Numbered from the stretch's first letter, positions 20,062 to 29,495 are shown. The stretch is DNA of 64,000 nucleotides from an uncultured Helicobacter sp. (GCA_944325775.1 CALVBL010000007.1:1-64000); one strand, 5' to 3'. Made by a program: numbers and translations. Notes: generated from the letters alone by a model not told the origin.

Positions 20062-20067
20062 TATAAT
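20062..20067 (+). promoter_or_regulatory. Likely -10 element of flgR
   Basis: TATAAT about 40 bases before the flgR start in an A/T-rich stretch. Campylobacterota housekeeping promoters rely mainly on the -10 box, so the lack of a clear -35 is not a problem. It fits a short leader. Confidence 0.45.
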
Positions 20068-20106
20068 TCTAGCTTGTAGATTCTATAAGCCAACTTAAGG
20101 AAAATA

Positions 20107-21516
20107 ATGAAAATCTGTATCGTAGAAGATGATATCAACTACCGCAAATCCCTAGAAATCGCATTTAATGACTGTCCAGACTATGAGATCAAAAGCTTTA
20201 AAAATGCTAGAGAAGCACTCAAGGCAATCCACACGCTCCAGCACACTCCAGAGGATTTTGATGTGATCATCACTGATATTAATATGCCCCAGATGGACGG
20301 CTTGCAGTTTTTGCACGAGCTAGAGGGCAAATACACAAGTATCGTCATCACGGGCAATGCCTCGGTGCAAAACGCGATCAAGGCTATTCGCCTAGGTGTG
20401 AAGGATTTTTTGGTCAAAGGTTTTAGTTTTGAGGAGCTTGTCCAGACATTGGAGAATCTCAAAAAAGAGCGAGAAGTCCTTGGTGGGCATAATGGTGAGC
20501 ATTTGGGTCGTTCGGGGGAGATTCACAAAAAACCAAAAGAATCCAAAGGAGAATCTAAAACAGAATCCAAAGCCTCCAAAACCCAAGCAAGTAAGGTTGA
20601 GACTAAGTTTTTTATCGCTTCTTCCCCTGCGTTAGAATCTGCCAAAAGTATCGCGCTCAAAGTCGCACCTACTGATGCCAATGTGTTTTTGATGGGGCAG
20701 AGTGGTGTGGGCAAAGATGTGTTTGCCAACTTCATACACGCGCATTCCAAACGCGCCAACGCGCCATTTATCGCGATCAATATGGCAGCAATCCCCGAGC
20801 ACTTGCTAGAATCTGAACTCTTTGGCTATGAAAAGGGTGCATTTACCGATGCGACTAGCGCGAAGCCGGGCATATTGGAGGACGCTAATGGTGGCAGTGT
20901 GTTTTTAGACGAGATAGGTGAAATGCCAATCGCACTCCAAGCTAAGCTCCTGCGCGTGCTTCAAGAAAAAACACTCACGCGACTAGGAAGTTCTAAAAAA
21001 ATCCCTATTGATGTGCGCTTCATTTCTGCTACTAATGCCAATATCATGCAAAAAATCGCACAGGGAAGCTTCAGAGAGGATTTATTTTTTCGCTTGCAGA
21101 CGATCCCCATATTTGTCCCACCACTCAAAGAGCGCAAAGAGGAGATCTTAGACATCGCGCGTTATAAGCTCCAAGAGACAGCGCAAAAATACGGCTTCGC
21201 GCCTAAGGTTTTGAGCGCAGAAAGCGAGGCGGCGTTGCTAAACTATCCATGGTATGGGAATGTGCGCGAGTTGCTCTCGGTGATAGAACGTGCAGTGATC
21301 CTAAGTGAGGGTGAGAGTATCACACCAAAAGATTTGTTTTTAGAATCTCGTCAGAGAGTGTTTGGCAGTGTGGGAGAGTTGGGATTTGAGGAGCTAGAGC
21401 GCGAGTTTTTAGCCCAAGCCCTAAGCCGCAGTGAGGGCGATGTGCAAAAAGCAAGCGATTTACTAGGTATGGATACGGGTGTCTTGCGACACAAAAAGGC
21501 GCATTATGGGCTATAA
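20107..21516 (+). CDS. flgR: Sigma-54-dependent flagellar response regulator FlgR
   Basis: NtrC-family activator of RpoN-dependent (class II) flagellar genes, normally paired with the kinase FlgS. 469 residues: receiver with phospho-Asp in VIITDINMPQMDG, a Lys/Ser/Glu-rich linker (KPKESKGESKTESKASK), then the AAA+ domain with Walker A GQSGVGKDV, the sigma-54 contact loop written GAFTDA instead of GAFTGA, Walker B GSVFLDEIGEM, and an arginine-finger region. The C-terminus (GDVQKASDLLGMDTGVLRHK) still looks like a Fis-type helix-turn-helix; H. pylori FlgR is known for lacking this domain. Assignment to FlgR rather than another NtrC protein rests on genus context. Confidence 0.85.
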   Translation: MKICIVEDDINYRKSLEIAFNDCPDYEIKSFKNAREALKAIHTLQHTPEDFDVIITDINMPQMDGLQFLHELEGKYTSIVITGNASVQNAIKAIRLGVKDFLVKGFSFEELVQTLENLKKEREVLGGHNGEHLGRSGEIHKKPKESKGESKTESKASKTQASKVETKFFIASSPALESAKSIALKVAPTDANVFLMGQSGVGKDVFANFIHAHSKRANAPFIAINMAAIPEHLLESELFGYEKGAFTDATSAKPGILEDANGGSVFLDEIGEMPIALQAKLLRVLQEKTLTRLGSSKKIPIDVRFISATNANIMQKIAQGSFREDLFFRLQTIPIFVPPLKERKEEILDIARYKLQETAQKYGFAPKVLSAESEAALLNYPWYGNVRELLSVIERAVILSEGESITPKDLFLESRQRVFGSVGELGFEELEREFLAQALSRSEGDVQKASDLLGMDTGVLRHKKAHYGL

Positions 21517-21579
21517 GCTTTGGTGGCTTTATAAGGTATTTGGTGGTAGAATTTATAGAATCTTCGCAACTTAGAGGGA

Positions 21580-22464
21580 GTGGTGGTGCTACAGAAAATA
21601 AAGAATTTTAATGAACTTGTGATGTTTGAACACACGATTTTTTCGGCGGCTTTTATCCTTGTATCTATGGTGGTAGCGAGCTTGCAGGTGCGTAGTGGCG
21701 TGTGGGTGGGGCTGCCTACCTTGCTTTTGTGTGCGCTAGCACTCATAAGTGCGCGCAACTTCGCTATGGGGTTTAATCGCCTCATGGATCGTGATATAGA
21801 CGCGCTCAATCCACGTACCGCACGCCGTCCTAGCGTAGATGGTAGGGTAGGGTTTGGAGCGCTAAGCCTTTTTTGTGTGATTAATGCGGTGGTGTTTGTG
21901 ATCGTGTCTTATTATATCAATCCCCTTGCTTTTGCGCTGTCCTTGCCGTTTTTGGTGATTTTGGGGGGATATTCGTTTATGAAACGTTTCTCTTCACTCG
22001 CACATCTCGTGCTTGGCGTGAGTTTGGGTTTAGCCCCTGTGGCTGGGTGTATCGCGGTGTTAGGGAGTTTGGAGCTGTGGTGTGTGGCGCTTAGTGTAGC
22101 GGTGATGTTTTGGGTCGCTGGATTTGATCTGCTGTATTCGCTCCAAGATGTGGAGTTTGATACCAAGCACAAGCTTTATTCTATACCTTCGCGCTTTGGT
22201 GTGCGCAATACACTCTATATCTCGCGGATATTTCATCTGTGTGCGATGGTGTTTTGGGGTGTGTTTATCTATCAGACACAGATTTTAGGGGTGATCTCGT
22301 ATGTGGGCTTGGGCGTGTGTGGTGCGATGCTCTTGTATGAGCAATATCTTGTGCATAAGGACTTCCTTAATATCCCAAAGGCATTTTTTGCGACCAATGG
22401 CTATTTGGGGTTTGTATTTTTTGCTTTTGTAAGCATTGATGGAGTGTGGCACTATGGAGTATAA
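21580..22464 (+). CDS. mqnP: UbiA-family prenyltransferase (MqnP-type)
   Basis: 294-residue polytopic membrane prenyltransferase. The aspartate-rich motif NRLMDRDIDALNPRTARRP and the second motif DLLYSLQDVEFDTKHKLYSIP are those of the UbiA superfamily. Genomes using the futalosine menaquinone route carry this form, so MqnP (prenylation of the 1,4-dihydroxy-6-naphthoate unit) is the likely role. The ORF starts at one of three consecutive GTG codons (21580, 21583, 21586) after GAGGGAG; I cannot tell which. It overlaps the next gene by 11 bases. Confidence 0.85.
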   Translation: MVVLQKIKNFNELVMFEHTIFSAAFILVSMVVASLQVRSGVWVGLPTLLLCALALISARNFAMGFNRLMDRDIDALNPRTARRPSVDGRVGFGALSLFCVINAVVFVIVSYYINPLAFALSLPFLVILGGYSFMKRFSSLAHLVLGVSLGLAPVAGCIAVLGSLELWCVALSVAVMFWVAGFDLLYSLQDVEFDTKHKLYSIPSRFGVRNTLYISRIFHLCAMVFWGVFIYQTQILGVISYVGLGVCGAMLLYEQYLVHKDFLNIPKAFFATNGYLGFVFFAFVSIDGVWHYGV

Positions 22465-23023
22465 GGCACTTTTAGAATCTCTGGGCATTCAGACGCGTCT
22501 GGGCAAATGCTCTTTAAATCTAGCCTATGAGTATATCGATGAGCAGCGCATCCATATGTATGAGGAGGATTTCGCTGCACTGGCGGCTTTTAGCGAAACA
22601 CCTATGCTGAAGTGGATCAAAACCATGCATTCTAAAAACACATTGAGTGAGGAAGGTGTGATCATCGTGGAGATTCTCACAGAAATGTATAAAAAGATCG
22701 ATAGACTAGAACGAATCCTCACACACCAAGATGAGAATCTTCTGCCTCTAGCGCACGAAGCACGGCTTAGGTTTGTGGGACATGATGCGCTGTGCTTGGG
22801 AGAGGATCAGAGTTTTGGGGAGATGATAGGGCAGGGTAGGATCTATGCGCGTATGTTTGTGCCACTTTTTCCAGAGCGCATAGTGGGGATATTTGCTAAA
22901 GTCCTGCACCCACAAATCGCCAAAATAGAGCATATCCATATCAAAAATCGCACCTATTTTGATACATTTGTGGCAGAATGTGAGCGCAGTATGATTTTGG
23001 ACGCTAAAAGCCTTAAAGAATAA
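22454..23023 (+). CDS. Hypothetical soluble protein downstream of mqnP
   Basis: 189 residues, which I do not recognise. It has no signal peptide or membrane segment; a helical N-terminal half (MEYKALLESLGIQTRLGKC, EILTEMYKKIDRLERILTH) is followed by a beta-rich half (ARLRFVGHDALCLGEDQSFG, ARMFVPLFPERIVGIFAKV) that could be PilZ-like, but the PilZ RxxxR and DxSxxG motifs are not evident. The ATG at 22454 follows GGAGTG and lies inside the last codons of mqnP, so it is translationally coupled. It is followed 15 bases later by a coiled-coil membrane protein gene. Possible motility link by context only. Confidence 0.65.
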   Translation: MEYKALLESLGIQTRLGKCSLNLAYEYIDEQRIHMYEEDFAALAAFSETPMLKWIKTMHSKNTLSEEGVIIVEILTEMYKKIDRLERILTHQDENLLPLAHEARLRFVGHDALCLGEDQSFGEMIGQGRIYARMFVPLFPERIVGIFAKVLHPQIAKIEHIHIKNRTYFDTFVAECERSMILDAKSLKE

Positions 23024-23038
23024 GCAAAAGGAAACACA

Positions 23039-23563
23039 ATGTTTGAATTATCCATTAACAACCTTAGTATGATTTGTAGCATTGCGTGTTTGCTCATCGT
23101 CATCATGCTCGTGGTAGCAAACTACCTGCGTAGCACGGATACTTGCAAACGGCTAAGACGTTTTGAGCGCGGTATCGAGGATCTCAACAAAGAAATGTAT
23201 AAAATCAAAAAATGGATCAAAGACAATGAGCTCGAAAACCAATACACCAGTAGCGCGTTGGGTAATAAAATCAAGGCAGAGGTGCGCGATGCTATAAACA
23301 ATGGGCTTATCAAGGTGCAACGTCAGATAGAGATCTTGGAATCTGACATCAACAAACAAAACGACTATATGGAAGAAAAAACACTTATGCTTGAAGAGAA
23401 GCTGCGCGAGCTCAACTATATGCCATCAAATGGCAATAGTATCGATGAGAAGCGTATCAGCGCGCTTTTTAGAGATGGGTGGAGTATAGATTCTATCGCT
23501 AAGGAGATGCGATTAGGGAAGGGCGAGGTGGAGTTTATTTTAAAGCTTGCGAATATGAGATAG
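23039..23563 (+). CDS. Membrane-anchored coiled-coil protein (DUF6115-like)
   Basis: 174 residues. One N-terminal membrane segment (MICSIACLLIVIMLVVANYL), then a long charged coiled coil (FERGIEDLNKEMYKIKKWIK, LEEKLRELNYM), and a C-terminal helix-turn-helix-like end (SALFRDGWSIDSIAKEMRLG followed by KGEVEFIL) like that of DUF6115 proteins of Campylobacterota. The topology is a single anchor with a cytoplasmic coiled coil. Its position after flgR and mqnP raises a flagellar or cell-pole role as a possibility, but nothing in the sequence proves it. Confidence 0.7.
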   Translation: MFELSINNLSMICSIACLLIVIMLVVANYLRSTDTCKRLRRFERGIEDLNKEMYKIKKWIKDNELENQYTSSALGNKIKAEVRDAINNGLIKVQRQIEILESDINKQNDYMEEKTLMLEEKLRELNYMPSNGNSIDEKRISALFRDGWSIDSIAKEMRLGKGEVEFILKLANMR

Positions 23564-24169
23564 AGTGAATTTTATAGAATCTATTTTTCCAGCAAATATT
23601 TATTAGATTCTCAGAATCTCGTGTTTAGTGCAAAAAGAAAGGGGTTTATCCCCTCCTTGCTATCCCAAAGCCTAAATCACCGCTGTTTAGCTGTGGGCTA
23701 TCGCCCTTGCTCTCGTTGGGTCTTTTTGGCACACCTATGTTTTATCTTTTGGAGTGCCTCCGCTATTTTGCTTCTAGTATCCGCGCCACGGGCGAGTTTT
23801 GGGTGCTGCACACGTATTGATTTTACCTCACAGAATCTGTCACACAGATTCTGTGAGTTGGGGGGCTTTAGATTCTGAAAATACAGAATCTGGGGTATTA
23901 GAAATGTGTGGTAAAATTGCAGAATCTAAACCGCTGAATTCTGATCTGAATACAGAATCTGGGCAAAGGCTTTGCCAACAAATTTTTAGATTACTAAAGA
24001 AACTGCGGCTTTGTCTTGTTTTGTGGTATTAGTTTGAGAGATTAACGTGCTTTTAGGGTAGGAGCTACCTTTGTCGGTAGTGATTATCCCAAAAATGCGC
24101 TAATCTCTCAAAGGAATATCCGAGATACAAAATTTCCCTAAGAATCTACCAGAAAAAGGAGGACACATT
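23564..24169. other. Non-coding, palindrome- and heptamer-rich stretch
   Basis: About 600 bases without a convincing gene. It has at least eight copies of AGATTCT/AGAATCT, several small palindromes (GGGG-ttat-CCCC near 23640, GGGC-tatc-GCCC near 23697, CAGAATCTG...CAGATTCTG near 23830) and, at the right end, a long hairpin (24027-24118). A short ORF at 23621-23878 is Cys/Leu/Ser-rich with no ribosome site and looks spurious. It lies directly upstream of the phase-variable GT8 gene. Confidence 0.6.
24027..24118. other. Long imperfect hairpin, possible structured RNA
   Basis: Outer arms TTTGAGAGATTA (24033-24044) and TAATCTCTCAAA (24101-24112) pair perfectly, with TATT/AATA beyond them. The pairing continues inward through GTGCTTTTAGGGTA against TATCCCAAAAATGC with G-U pairs and a few mismatches, and ends in an inner stem CTACC-TTTGTC-GGTAG. 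There is no T-run after the right arm, so it is not a simple terminator. It could be a leader RNA element, a small RNA or a mobile palindromic repeat. Confidence 0.5.
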
Positions 24170-25205
24170 ATGGATACACACTACCACATCGTCTTTGGCT
24201 GCGACGAGCACTACATATCATATGCAGCAGTGGCTATGCGCAGCATTGTGGATTCACTGCGCATAGAGGGTAGCACGACTGCGGGGGGGGGGAAGTAACT
24301 CCTTAAAAAATCTCCCCATTTGCTTCCACATCCTCTGCGACACCCTCACACAAGATACAAAAACCAAGCTCAAAACCCTAGAGTGCCACCTAAACGCCCG
24401 CTACCCTTGCACCATAGCACTGCATTATGTCTCTCAAGAGGATTTTAGGGATTTGCAGCCGTGGGGCGCGGATGGGACGAATTGGTGCGCGTATTTCCGC
24501 CTAAAGATCGGCGATGTCCTGTCTTTAGACATAACGCGCTGTGTGTATTTGGATGTGGATATCCTCGTGCTGGATGACATTCGGGAGCTTTGTGCGTATG
24601 AGCTGGGTAGCAAGGCGGTGGGTATGGTGCGCCATATAGATTCTGGTAGCGGACCCCAAGCGCCTCAGAGAATGTTTGAGGCTAGCATAGAGCATAGGGA
24701 TTATTGTAATTCTGGCGTGCTGGTGATGGATCTAGCCAAGTGGCGTAGCTATGATATGACGCGCATTAGGGATTTCCCGTATATGCGATTTCCCGATCAG
24801 GATTTTATCAACTACACTTTTAGGGATTGTGTGTGTTTTGTGCCGCTGCGCTGGAATCTCCAATGGAATCCCACCGCGATGCGCAATCTCGCACACAAGC
24901 ACTGGGATGATGGGAGCAGCTACACCTACGCCCAATGCCAAGAAGCACTAAAGAGCCCTGCTATCGTGCATTTCATCGGTATGGGGCTTGAGCCGTGGAA
25001 GACCCTTGGCAGGAAGCTCCCCGATCAAGAAGATTTCGTGCATAATCCCTTTAGAACACTCTGGTGGGAAGTCGCGAGGCGCACGCCTTTTTATGGACGC
25101 ATACGCTGGGGTTTTGCGCGGCGGGCGTTTGTAAAAATCGTAGGGAGCTATATGAGGGTGTATGCCAAGCCACTCTACCACGCGCTTAAAAAAATAATGA
25201 CCTGA
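24170..25205 (+). pseudogene. Phase-variable family 8 glycosyltransferase, OFF
   Basis: The ATG at 24170 follows a strong AAGGAGG. Codons run as a GT8 N-terminus (IVFGCDEHYISYAAVAMRS) into a G10 tract at 24283-24292, then AAG TAA ends translation after about 43 codons. The rest of the enzyme continues in the +1 frame up to 25205, including the DXD motif (YLDVDILVLDD), YCNSGVLVMDL and the C-terminal HFIGMGLEPWK metal/sugar region. Loss of one G (G9) or gain of two (G12) would restore a protein of about 344 residues. GT8 enzymes of the RfaJ/LgtC type add glucose or galactose to LPS or LOS. The rest of the frame is intact, so this is best seen as a switched-off gene rather than a decayed one. 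Confidence 0.85.
24283..24292 (+). repeat. G10 homopolymer contingency tract
   Basis: Ten G residues inside the GT8 coding sequence, about 38 codons from its start. This length is in the range that slips at high frequency in Helicobacter and Campylobacter. In the present state the downstream domain is out of frame. Confidence 0.9.
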
Positions 25206-25309
25206 AGCGTTTTTGAAAACTCTGCGAAAAGAGCTAAAACGAAGTTTCTTTAGAAAAAGACAAGCCCCACCCAAAAATCGCGCAAAGACAAGCCTCTCGC
25301 ACACCCAAA

Positions 25310-27913
25310 TTATGAATAAACAGCTTGGATATACTCGTGGCTATCGTCATCTTTTTCTAGGACAAACTGCACTTTTGAGCCATCTTTGAGCTTATCCTCT
25401 AGGATAAGCTCGGCGAGTTTGTCCTCTACTTCCTCATACAGAGCGCGCTTGAGCGGACGCGCCCCATAGATAGGATCAAACCCCGCTTTTGCGATGTATT
25501 CTTTAGCTTCATCACTTAGACTGATCTCTATGCCCTTTTGTCCTGCCACCTGCGCTATTTGGGCAAACATAATATCCACAATCCCCATAATGTCCCCAAG
25601 TGCTAGTGGATTAAAGATCACTACATCATCAAGCCTATTTAAAAACTCCGGCTTGAAGTAGCCTTTGAGCAGATCGCGCACCGCACTCTCACGTTCATTT
25701 TTATCCTCTAGCTCTAAGATTCTATCACTTCCGATGTTGCTCGTTAGGATAATAATCGTGTTGGAAAAATCCACCACCACACCCTTATTATCTGTCAATC
25801 GCCCATCATCAAGCACTTGCAAGAGAACATTAAACACATCAGGGTGAGCCTTTTCGATCTCATCAAAGAGCACCACGCTATAGGGTTTGCGTCGTATCGC
25901 CTCTGTGAGCTGTCCGCCCTCCTCATAGCCCACATAGCCCGGTGCTGCACCCACGAGACGGCTTACCGAGTGCTTTTCCATATATTCGCTCATATCTAGC
26001 CGCACGAGGTTTTTGGGACTATCAAAGAGGAAGTTTGCCAAACTCTTAGCACTTTGGGTCTTACCCACGCCTGTGGGTCCCAAAAACAAAAAGCTGCCTA
26101 TGGGGCGATTTGGTGCGCTGAGTCCTGCTTTATTGCGCTTAATGGCGCGTGCGATCGCGTGCAATGCCTCATCTTGCCCCACCACGCTTTTGCGTAGTTC
26201 GTCTTCTATACCTAGGATTCGCTCTTTTTGGCTCTGGAGCATTTTTTTGATAGGGATCTGTGTCCAGCGGCTCACGATCCCCGCGATGATTTCCTCTGTC
26301 ACAGCATTTTTGAGCAATGTGCCATTTTGCACCATATTATCCCACTTGGCTTGGAGCTTTTGCTCCTCTTCTTTGGCTTGGGGGATCTTGCCATAGTCTA
26401 TTTCAGCAGCTTTGTTGTAGTCGCCATTACGTTTAGCGATTTCAGATTGACTCTGGAGTGAATCTAGCTGAGTCTTTAGCTCGGCGATTTGGCGGAATAC
26501 CTCTTTTTCACTCTCAAACTGCGTCTCTAGCACGCGTTTTTCTTCATTATAGTTTGCTAGATCCTCTTGGATCTCTTGTAGGCGTGTGGCATTGTTTTTG
26601 TCCTTTTCCATATTAAGCGCTTGTTTTTCGACTTCTAGACTTTGAATCTGCCGTTTAATCTTGCTTAGCTCATAGGGCTCAGATTCTATTTGCATTTTGA
26701 GTTCGGCTGCGCCCTCATCGATCAGATCAATCGCCTTATCGGGCAAAAATCTATCTGGAATATAGCGCTGTGAGAGTTTGACTGCCGCCACAAGAGCTGA
26801 ATCCATAATACTCACATTATGATGCGCCTCAAGCTTTTGCTTGATACCGCGCAGGATCTGCAAAGCCTCGTTGGTGTTTGGTTCATTGAGTGTGATGGGT
26901 TGGAATCTCCTTGTAAGCGCGGCGTCTTTTTCAAAGTATTTGCGATATTCTTTGAGCGTGGTCGCGCCTATGGTGTGGAGTTCGCCACGCGCTAGAGCAG
27001 GCTTTAGGATATTTGCAGCGTCCATACTGCCCTCACTCGCCCCAGCACCCACGATCGTGTGAATCTCATCGATAAAAAGTATGATATTCCCTGCTTTTTT
27101 CACTTCATTGATCACTGCCTTTAGCCGCTCTTCAAACTCCCCGCGATACTTTGCCCCCGCGATGAGCGCACTCATATCTAGAGCGATCACGCGCTTATTT
27201 TGGAGTGAGAGAGGCACGGCTTTTGTCACGATTTTTTGTGCTAATCCCTCCACCGCAGCGGTTTTACCCACGCCGGGTTCGCCCAGCAAGATAGGATTGT
27301 TTTTGGTTTTGCGGATGAGGATCTGCATCATCGCTGTGATCTCCTCATCGCGCCCTATCACTGGATCTATGGCATTTTCTAAGGCTTTTTTTGTCAGATC
27401 AATGCCGTATTTTTCTAGTGACTCGAGGTTGGAGTCGTCGTTTTGGTCGTTGATTTTTGTCCCTGCGCGGATAGATTCTAAGGTTTTTTTGAGTTCATTG
27501 CTATCAAGGTATTTGCTAAAAATATCCCTAAAGGCTTGGTGTGCGAGATTAGCAATGATGAAGCTATCCACCGCTATATAGCTATCGCCATTTCGTGTGG
27601 CTTCGCCTTGAGCTTGTGCGAGGGCATCACTCAAGCCCTTGCTTATGCTTAGATTCTCTTTTGATACGCTAGAGGACTTGGGGAGCTTATCGACTACACT
27701 ACGCGCTTCTAACTCTATGGGGGCTTTGTCGATGTTGAGTTTGTTTAAGGCTTGGTTGAGTATGGACTGGGTGTTGGTGAGCATTGCCCAAAACATATGC
27801 GCGACATCGATTTCTTGATTTTGACTATGGAGGGCGAGTGCGGCTGCGCTATCGAGGTTTTCTTTGAGTTGGTTTGTGAGTTTTTCAAAAATATTCATAA
27901 CATTCTCCTTCAA
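25310..27913 (-). CDS. clpB: ClpB protein disaggregase
   Basis: Hsp100 AAA+ disaggregase that works with DnaK to rescue aggregated proteins. 867 residues: N-terminal Clp repeat domain (residues 1-145), NBD1 with Walker [15 protein letters not shown] and Walker [17 protein letters not shown], the ClpB middle coiled coil (about 400-520, ending in WTQIPIKK), NBD2 with Walker [13 protein letters not shown] and Walker [16 protein letters not shown], and the D2-small domain ([14 protein letters not shown]). The middle domain separates it from ClpA and ClpC. It has its own strong promoter (27930-27958). Confidence 0.98.
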   Translation of the reverse strand: MKENVMNIFEKLTNQLKENLDSAAALALHSQNQEIDVAHMFWAMLTNTQSILNQALNKLNIDKAPIELEARSVVDKLPKSSSVSKENLSISKGLSDALAQAQGEATRNGDSYIAVDSFIIANLAHQAFRDIFSKYLDSNELKKTLESIRAGTKINDQNDDSNLESLEKYGIDLTKKALENAIDPVIGRDEEITAMMQILIRKTKNNPILLGEPGVGKTAAVEGLAQKIVTKAVPLSLQNKRVIALDMSALIAGAKYRGEFEERLKAVINEVKKAGNIILFIDEIHTIVGAGASEGSMDAANILKPALARGELHTIGATTLKEYRKYFEKDAALTRRFQPITLNEPNTNEALQILRGIKQKLEAHHNVSIMDSALVAAVKLSQRYIPDRFLPDKAIDLIDEGAAELKMQIESEPYELSKIKRQIQSLEVEKQALNMEKDKNNATRLQEIQEDLANYNEEKRVLETQFESEKEVFRQIAELKTQLDSLQSQSEIAKRNGDYNKAAEIDYGKIPQAKEEEQKLQAKWDNMVQNGTLLKNAVTEEIIAGIVSRWTQIPIKKMLQSQKERILGIEDELRKSVVGQDEALHAIARAIKRNKAGLSAPNRPIGSFLFLGPTGVGKTQSAKSLANFLFDSPKNLVRLDMSEYMEKHSVSRLVGAAPGYVGYEEGGQLTEAIRRKPYSVVLFDEIEKAHPDVFNVLLQVLDDGRLTDNKGVVVDFSNTIIILTSNIGSDRILELEDKNERESAVRDLLKGYFKPEFLNRLDDVVIFNPLALGDIMGIVDIMFAQIAQVAGQKGIEISLSDEAKEYIAKAGFDPIYGARPLKRALYEEVEDKLAELILEDKLKDGSKVQFVLEKDDDSHEYIQAVYS

Positions 27914-27929
27914 TCTTAAGTTAAATGGT

Positions 27930-27958
27930 ATTATATAAGTTTAGTCATTTAATGTCAA
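27930..27958 (-). promoter_or_regulatory. clpB promoter, consensus -35 and -10
   Basis: Read on the minus strand, TTGACA and TATAAT are separated by exactly 17 bases, a perfect housekeeping promoter and unusual for this group, where -35 boxes are weak. It lies some 20-45 bases before the clpB start. The spacer contains a loose inverted repeat (TTGACATTAAATGACTAA) that could be an HspR-type operator, but the match to the HAIR consensus is poor. Confidence 0.75.
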
Positions 27959-28025
27959 GTTTATTTATAAAAATAGACATAATTTTATGTGTCAATATTC
28001 CAAAGTCTCACCAGATGCTTTGAAT

Positions 28026-29495
28026 CTATGTGTGCAGCCGATCCAAAAATACAAACTGCCCACAAAGCCTGCGAGCTAGGGAAATATCGTGTGTGATACA
28101 AATAATAGTGGTGGATTCTAAAGTCTGTAAAAACTCTACGATCTCTATCTGCAGGGCAAAATCCAGCCCCGAGAGACTCTCATCGAGTATGAGAATCCGC
28201 GGTGAGACTAGTAGAGCACGCAATAAGCACACGCGCTGTAGCTCCCCACCAGAGAGCATAGCGGGATAAGCAGAGAGTATTGAGTGTGGGAGATGCACGC
28301 GCTCTAGGATCGGATCGATGAGATGATGTTGTGTGGTTTCATCGCGTATGTTTAGCAGATAGATGAGCGGTTCGATGAGATTGTCAAACACGCACAGAGA
28401 AGGGTTGAGCGAGCTTAGAGAATCTTGAAGTAAAATCTGTACCTGTGTATAAAACTCCCGCCCAAACGCATGCAGTGGCTTAGAATCTAGCGTGAGCTCC
28501 CCACTTTGAGGCGTGAGGAGGCGGCTTAGGATCTTGGCTAATGTGCTTTTACCACAGCCGCTAGGACCGATGATAGCGGTGTGTATGCCCTGATGGAGAG
28601 CGAGATTTATATTGTGGAGTACCGCTGTATGCGCGCGTGCGATGTGGTGTGTGTAGCTATAGCAGAGATTGTGTGCATAAAGCATAGGCGTGCTTGTGAG
28701 TTTGGGAGGTGTGCGCTGGGGTGAGCTAGGAGGCAGGATAATCTCATCGCGATCCATCGCGCGCACCCTGCCTTTGCTGATATGATAAAATCTACTTGCC
28801 ATACGCATCGCCACAGCTATATCGTGCGTGATGAGCAAAACCCCGATACAATGGGAATCTACGAGACTAAGAAGTGTCGTGAGAATCTCTTCTTGGGTGT
28901 GTGCATCGAGGTTGCTTGTAGGCTCATCGGCGAGCAAAAATGGCGTTTCGCGCAGCAGGGCTATGGCGATCATCGCGCGCTGGAGCATACCCCCACTAAG
29001 CATAAAAGGATAGGCTTTGAGTACAGATTCTATCTCATGGCTCTCAAAGCCGCTTTGTTCAAACACACGATGTATGCGTGTGTGATCGTAGGGCTTGTGC
29101 AGGGCTTTGAGGGTTTCACGACAATGGGAATTGATACTAAAGAGCGGATTGAAATAGCTCTGTGGGTTTTGAAGAATATGAGAAAAAAGTGCAGTGGGCG
29201 CGTGGGATATAGGGTGTCCATCGAGGAAAATCTCACCACTGGTTTGCGTGAGATTTGAGGGAAGTGAAGTGCTAAGTGCGCGCATTGTGAGGGATTTACC
29301 GCTGCCACTTGCCCCAAGTAGTGCGGTGATGCTCCCGCGCGTGAGTGTGAGTTCTATAGAATCTAAAAGAAGCGCGTTATCAGCACACACGCTAAGGTTT
29401 TTGATAGTTATTTTGTTGCATTCTTTGCTATCGCAAGTCTGTGTGTCGCTCGTGTGCAGCCAAGCTCTCATCATTTGGCTTATGCATTGGCGCAT
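28026..29495 (-). CDS. Fused double-ATPase subunit of nickel/peptide ABC importer
   Basis: 489 residues with two complete ABC cassettes in one chain, equivalent to NikD-NikE or DppD-DppF. Cassette 1: Walker A LGASGSGKSLTM, signature LSGGMLQRAM, Walker B LLADEPTS. Cassette 2: Walker A IGPSGCGKSTLA, signature LSGGELQRV, Walker B LILDESLSGLD. The linker is short. The ATG at 29495 follows AAGGA. It is the last gene of the operon binding protein - permease - permease - ATPase. The protein powers uptake at the inner membrane. The first cassette begins with a variable, Cys-containing extension. Confidence 0.88.
   Translation of the reverse strand: MRQCISQMMRAWLHTSDTQTCDSKECNKITIKNLSVCADNALLLDSIELTLTRGSITALLGASGSGKSLTMRALSTSLPSNLTQTSGEIFLDGHPISHAPTALFSHILQNPQSYFNPLFSINSHCRETLKALHKPYDHTRIHRVFEQSGFESHEIESVLKAYPFMLSGGMLQRAMIAIALLRETPFLLADEPTSNLDAHTQEEILTTLLSLVDSHCIGVLLITHDIAVAMRMASRFYHISKGRVRAMDRDEIILPPSSPQRTPPKLTSTPMLYAHNLCYSYTHHIARAHTAVLHNINLALHQGIHTAIIGPSGCGKSTLAKILSRLLTPQSGELTLDSKPLHAFGREFYTQVQILLQDSLSSLNPSLCVFDNLIEPLIYLLNIRDETTQHHLIDPILERVHLPHSILSAYPAMLSGGELQRVCLLRALLVSPRILILDESLSGLDFALQIEIVEFLQTLESTTIICITHDISLARRLCGQFVFLDRLHT

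Noticed and set aside
23621..23878. 85-codon plus-strand frame in the non-coding block
   Set aside because: No ribosome site, Cys/Leu/Ser-rich sequence made by palindromes and heptamers, no recognisable domain.
27920..27965. HAIR or CIRCE heat-shock operator at clpB
   Set aside because: The inverted symmetry is too weak to call; only the promoter itself is reported.
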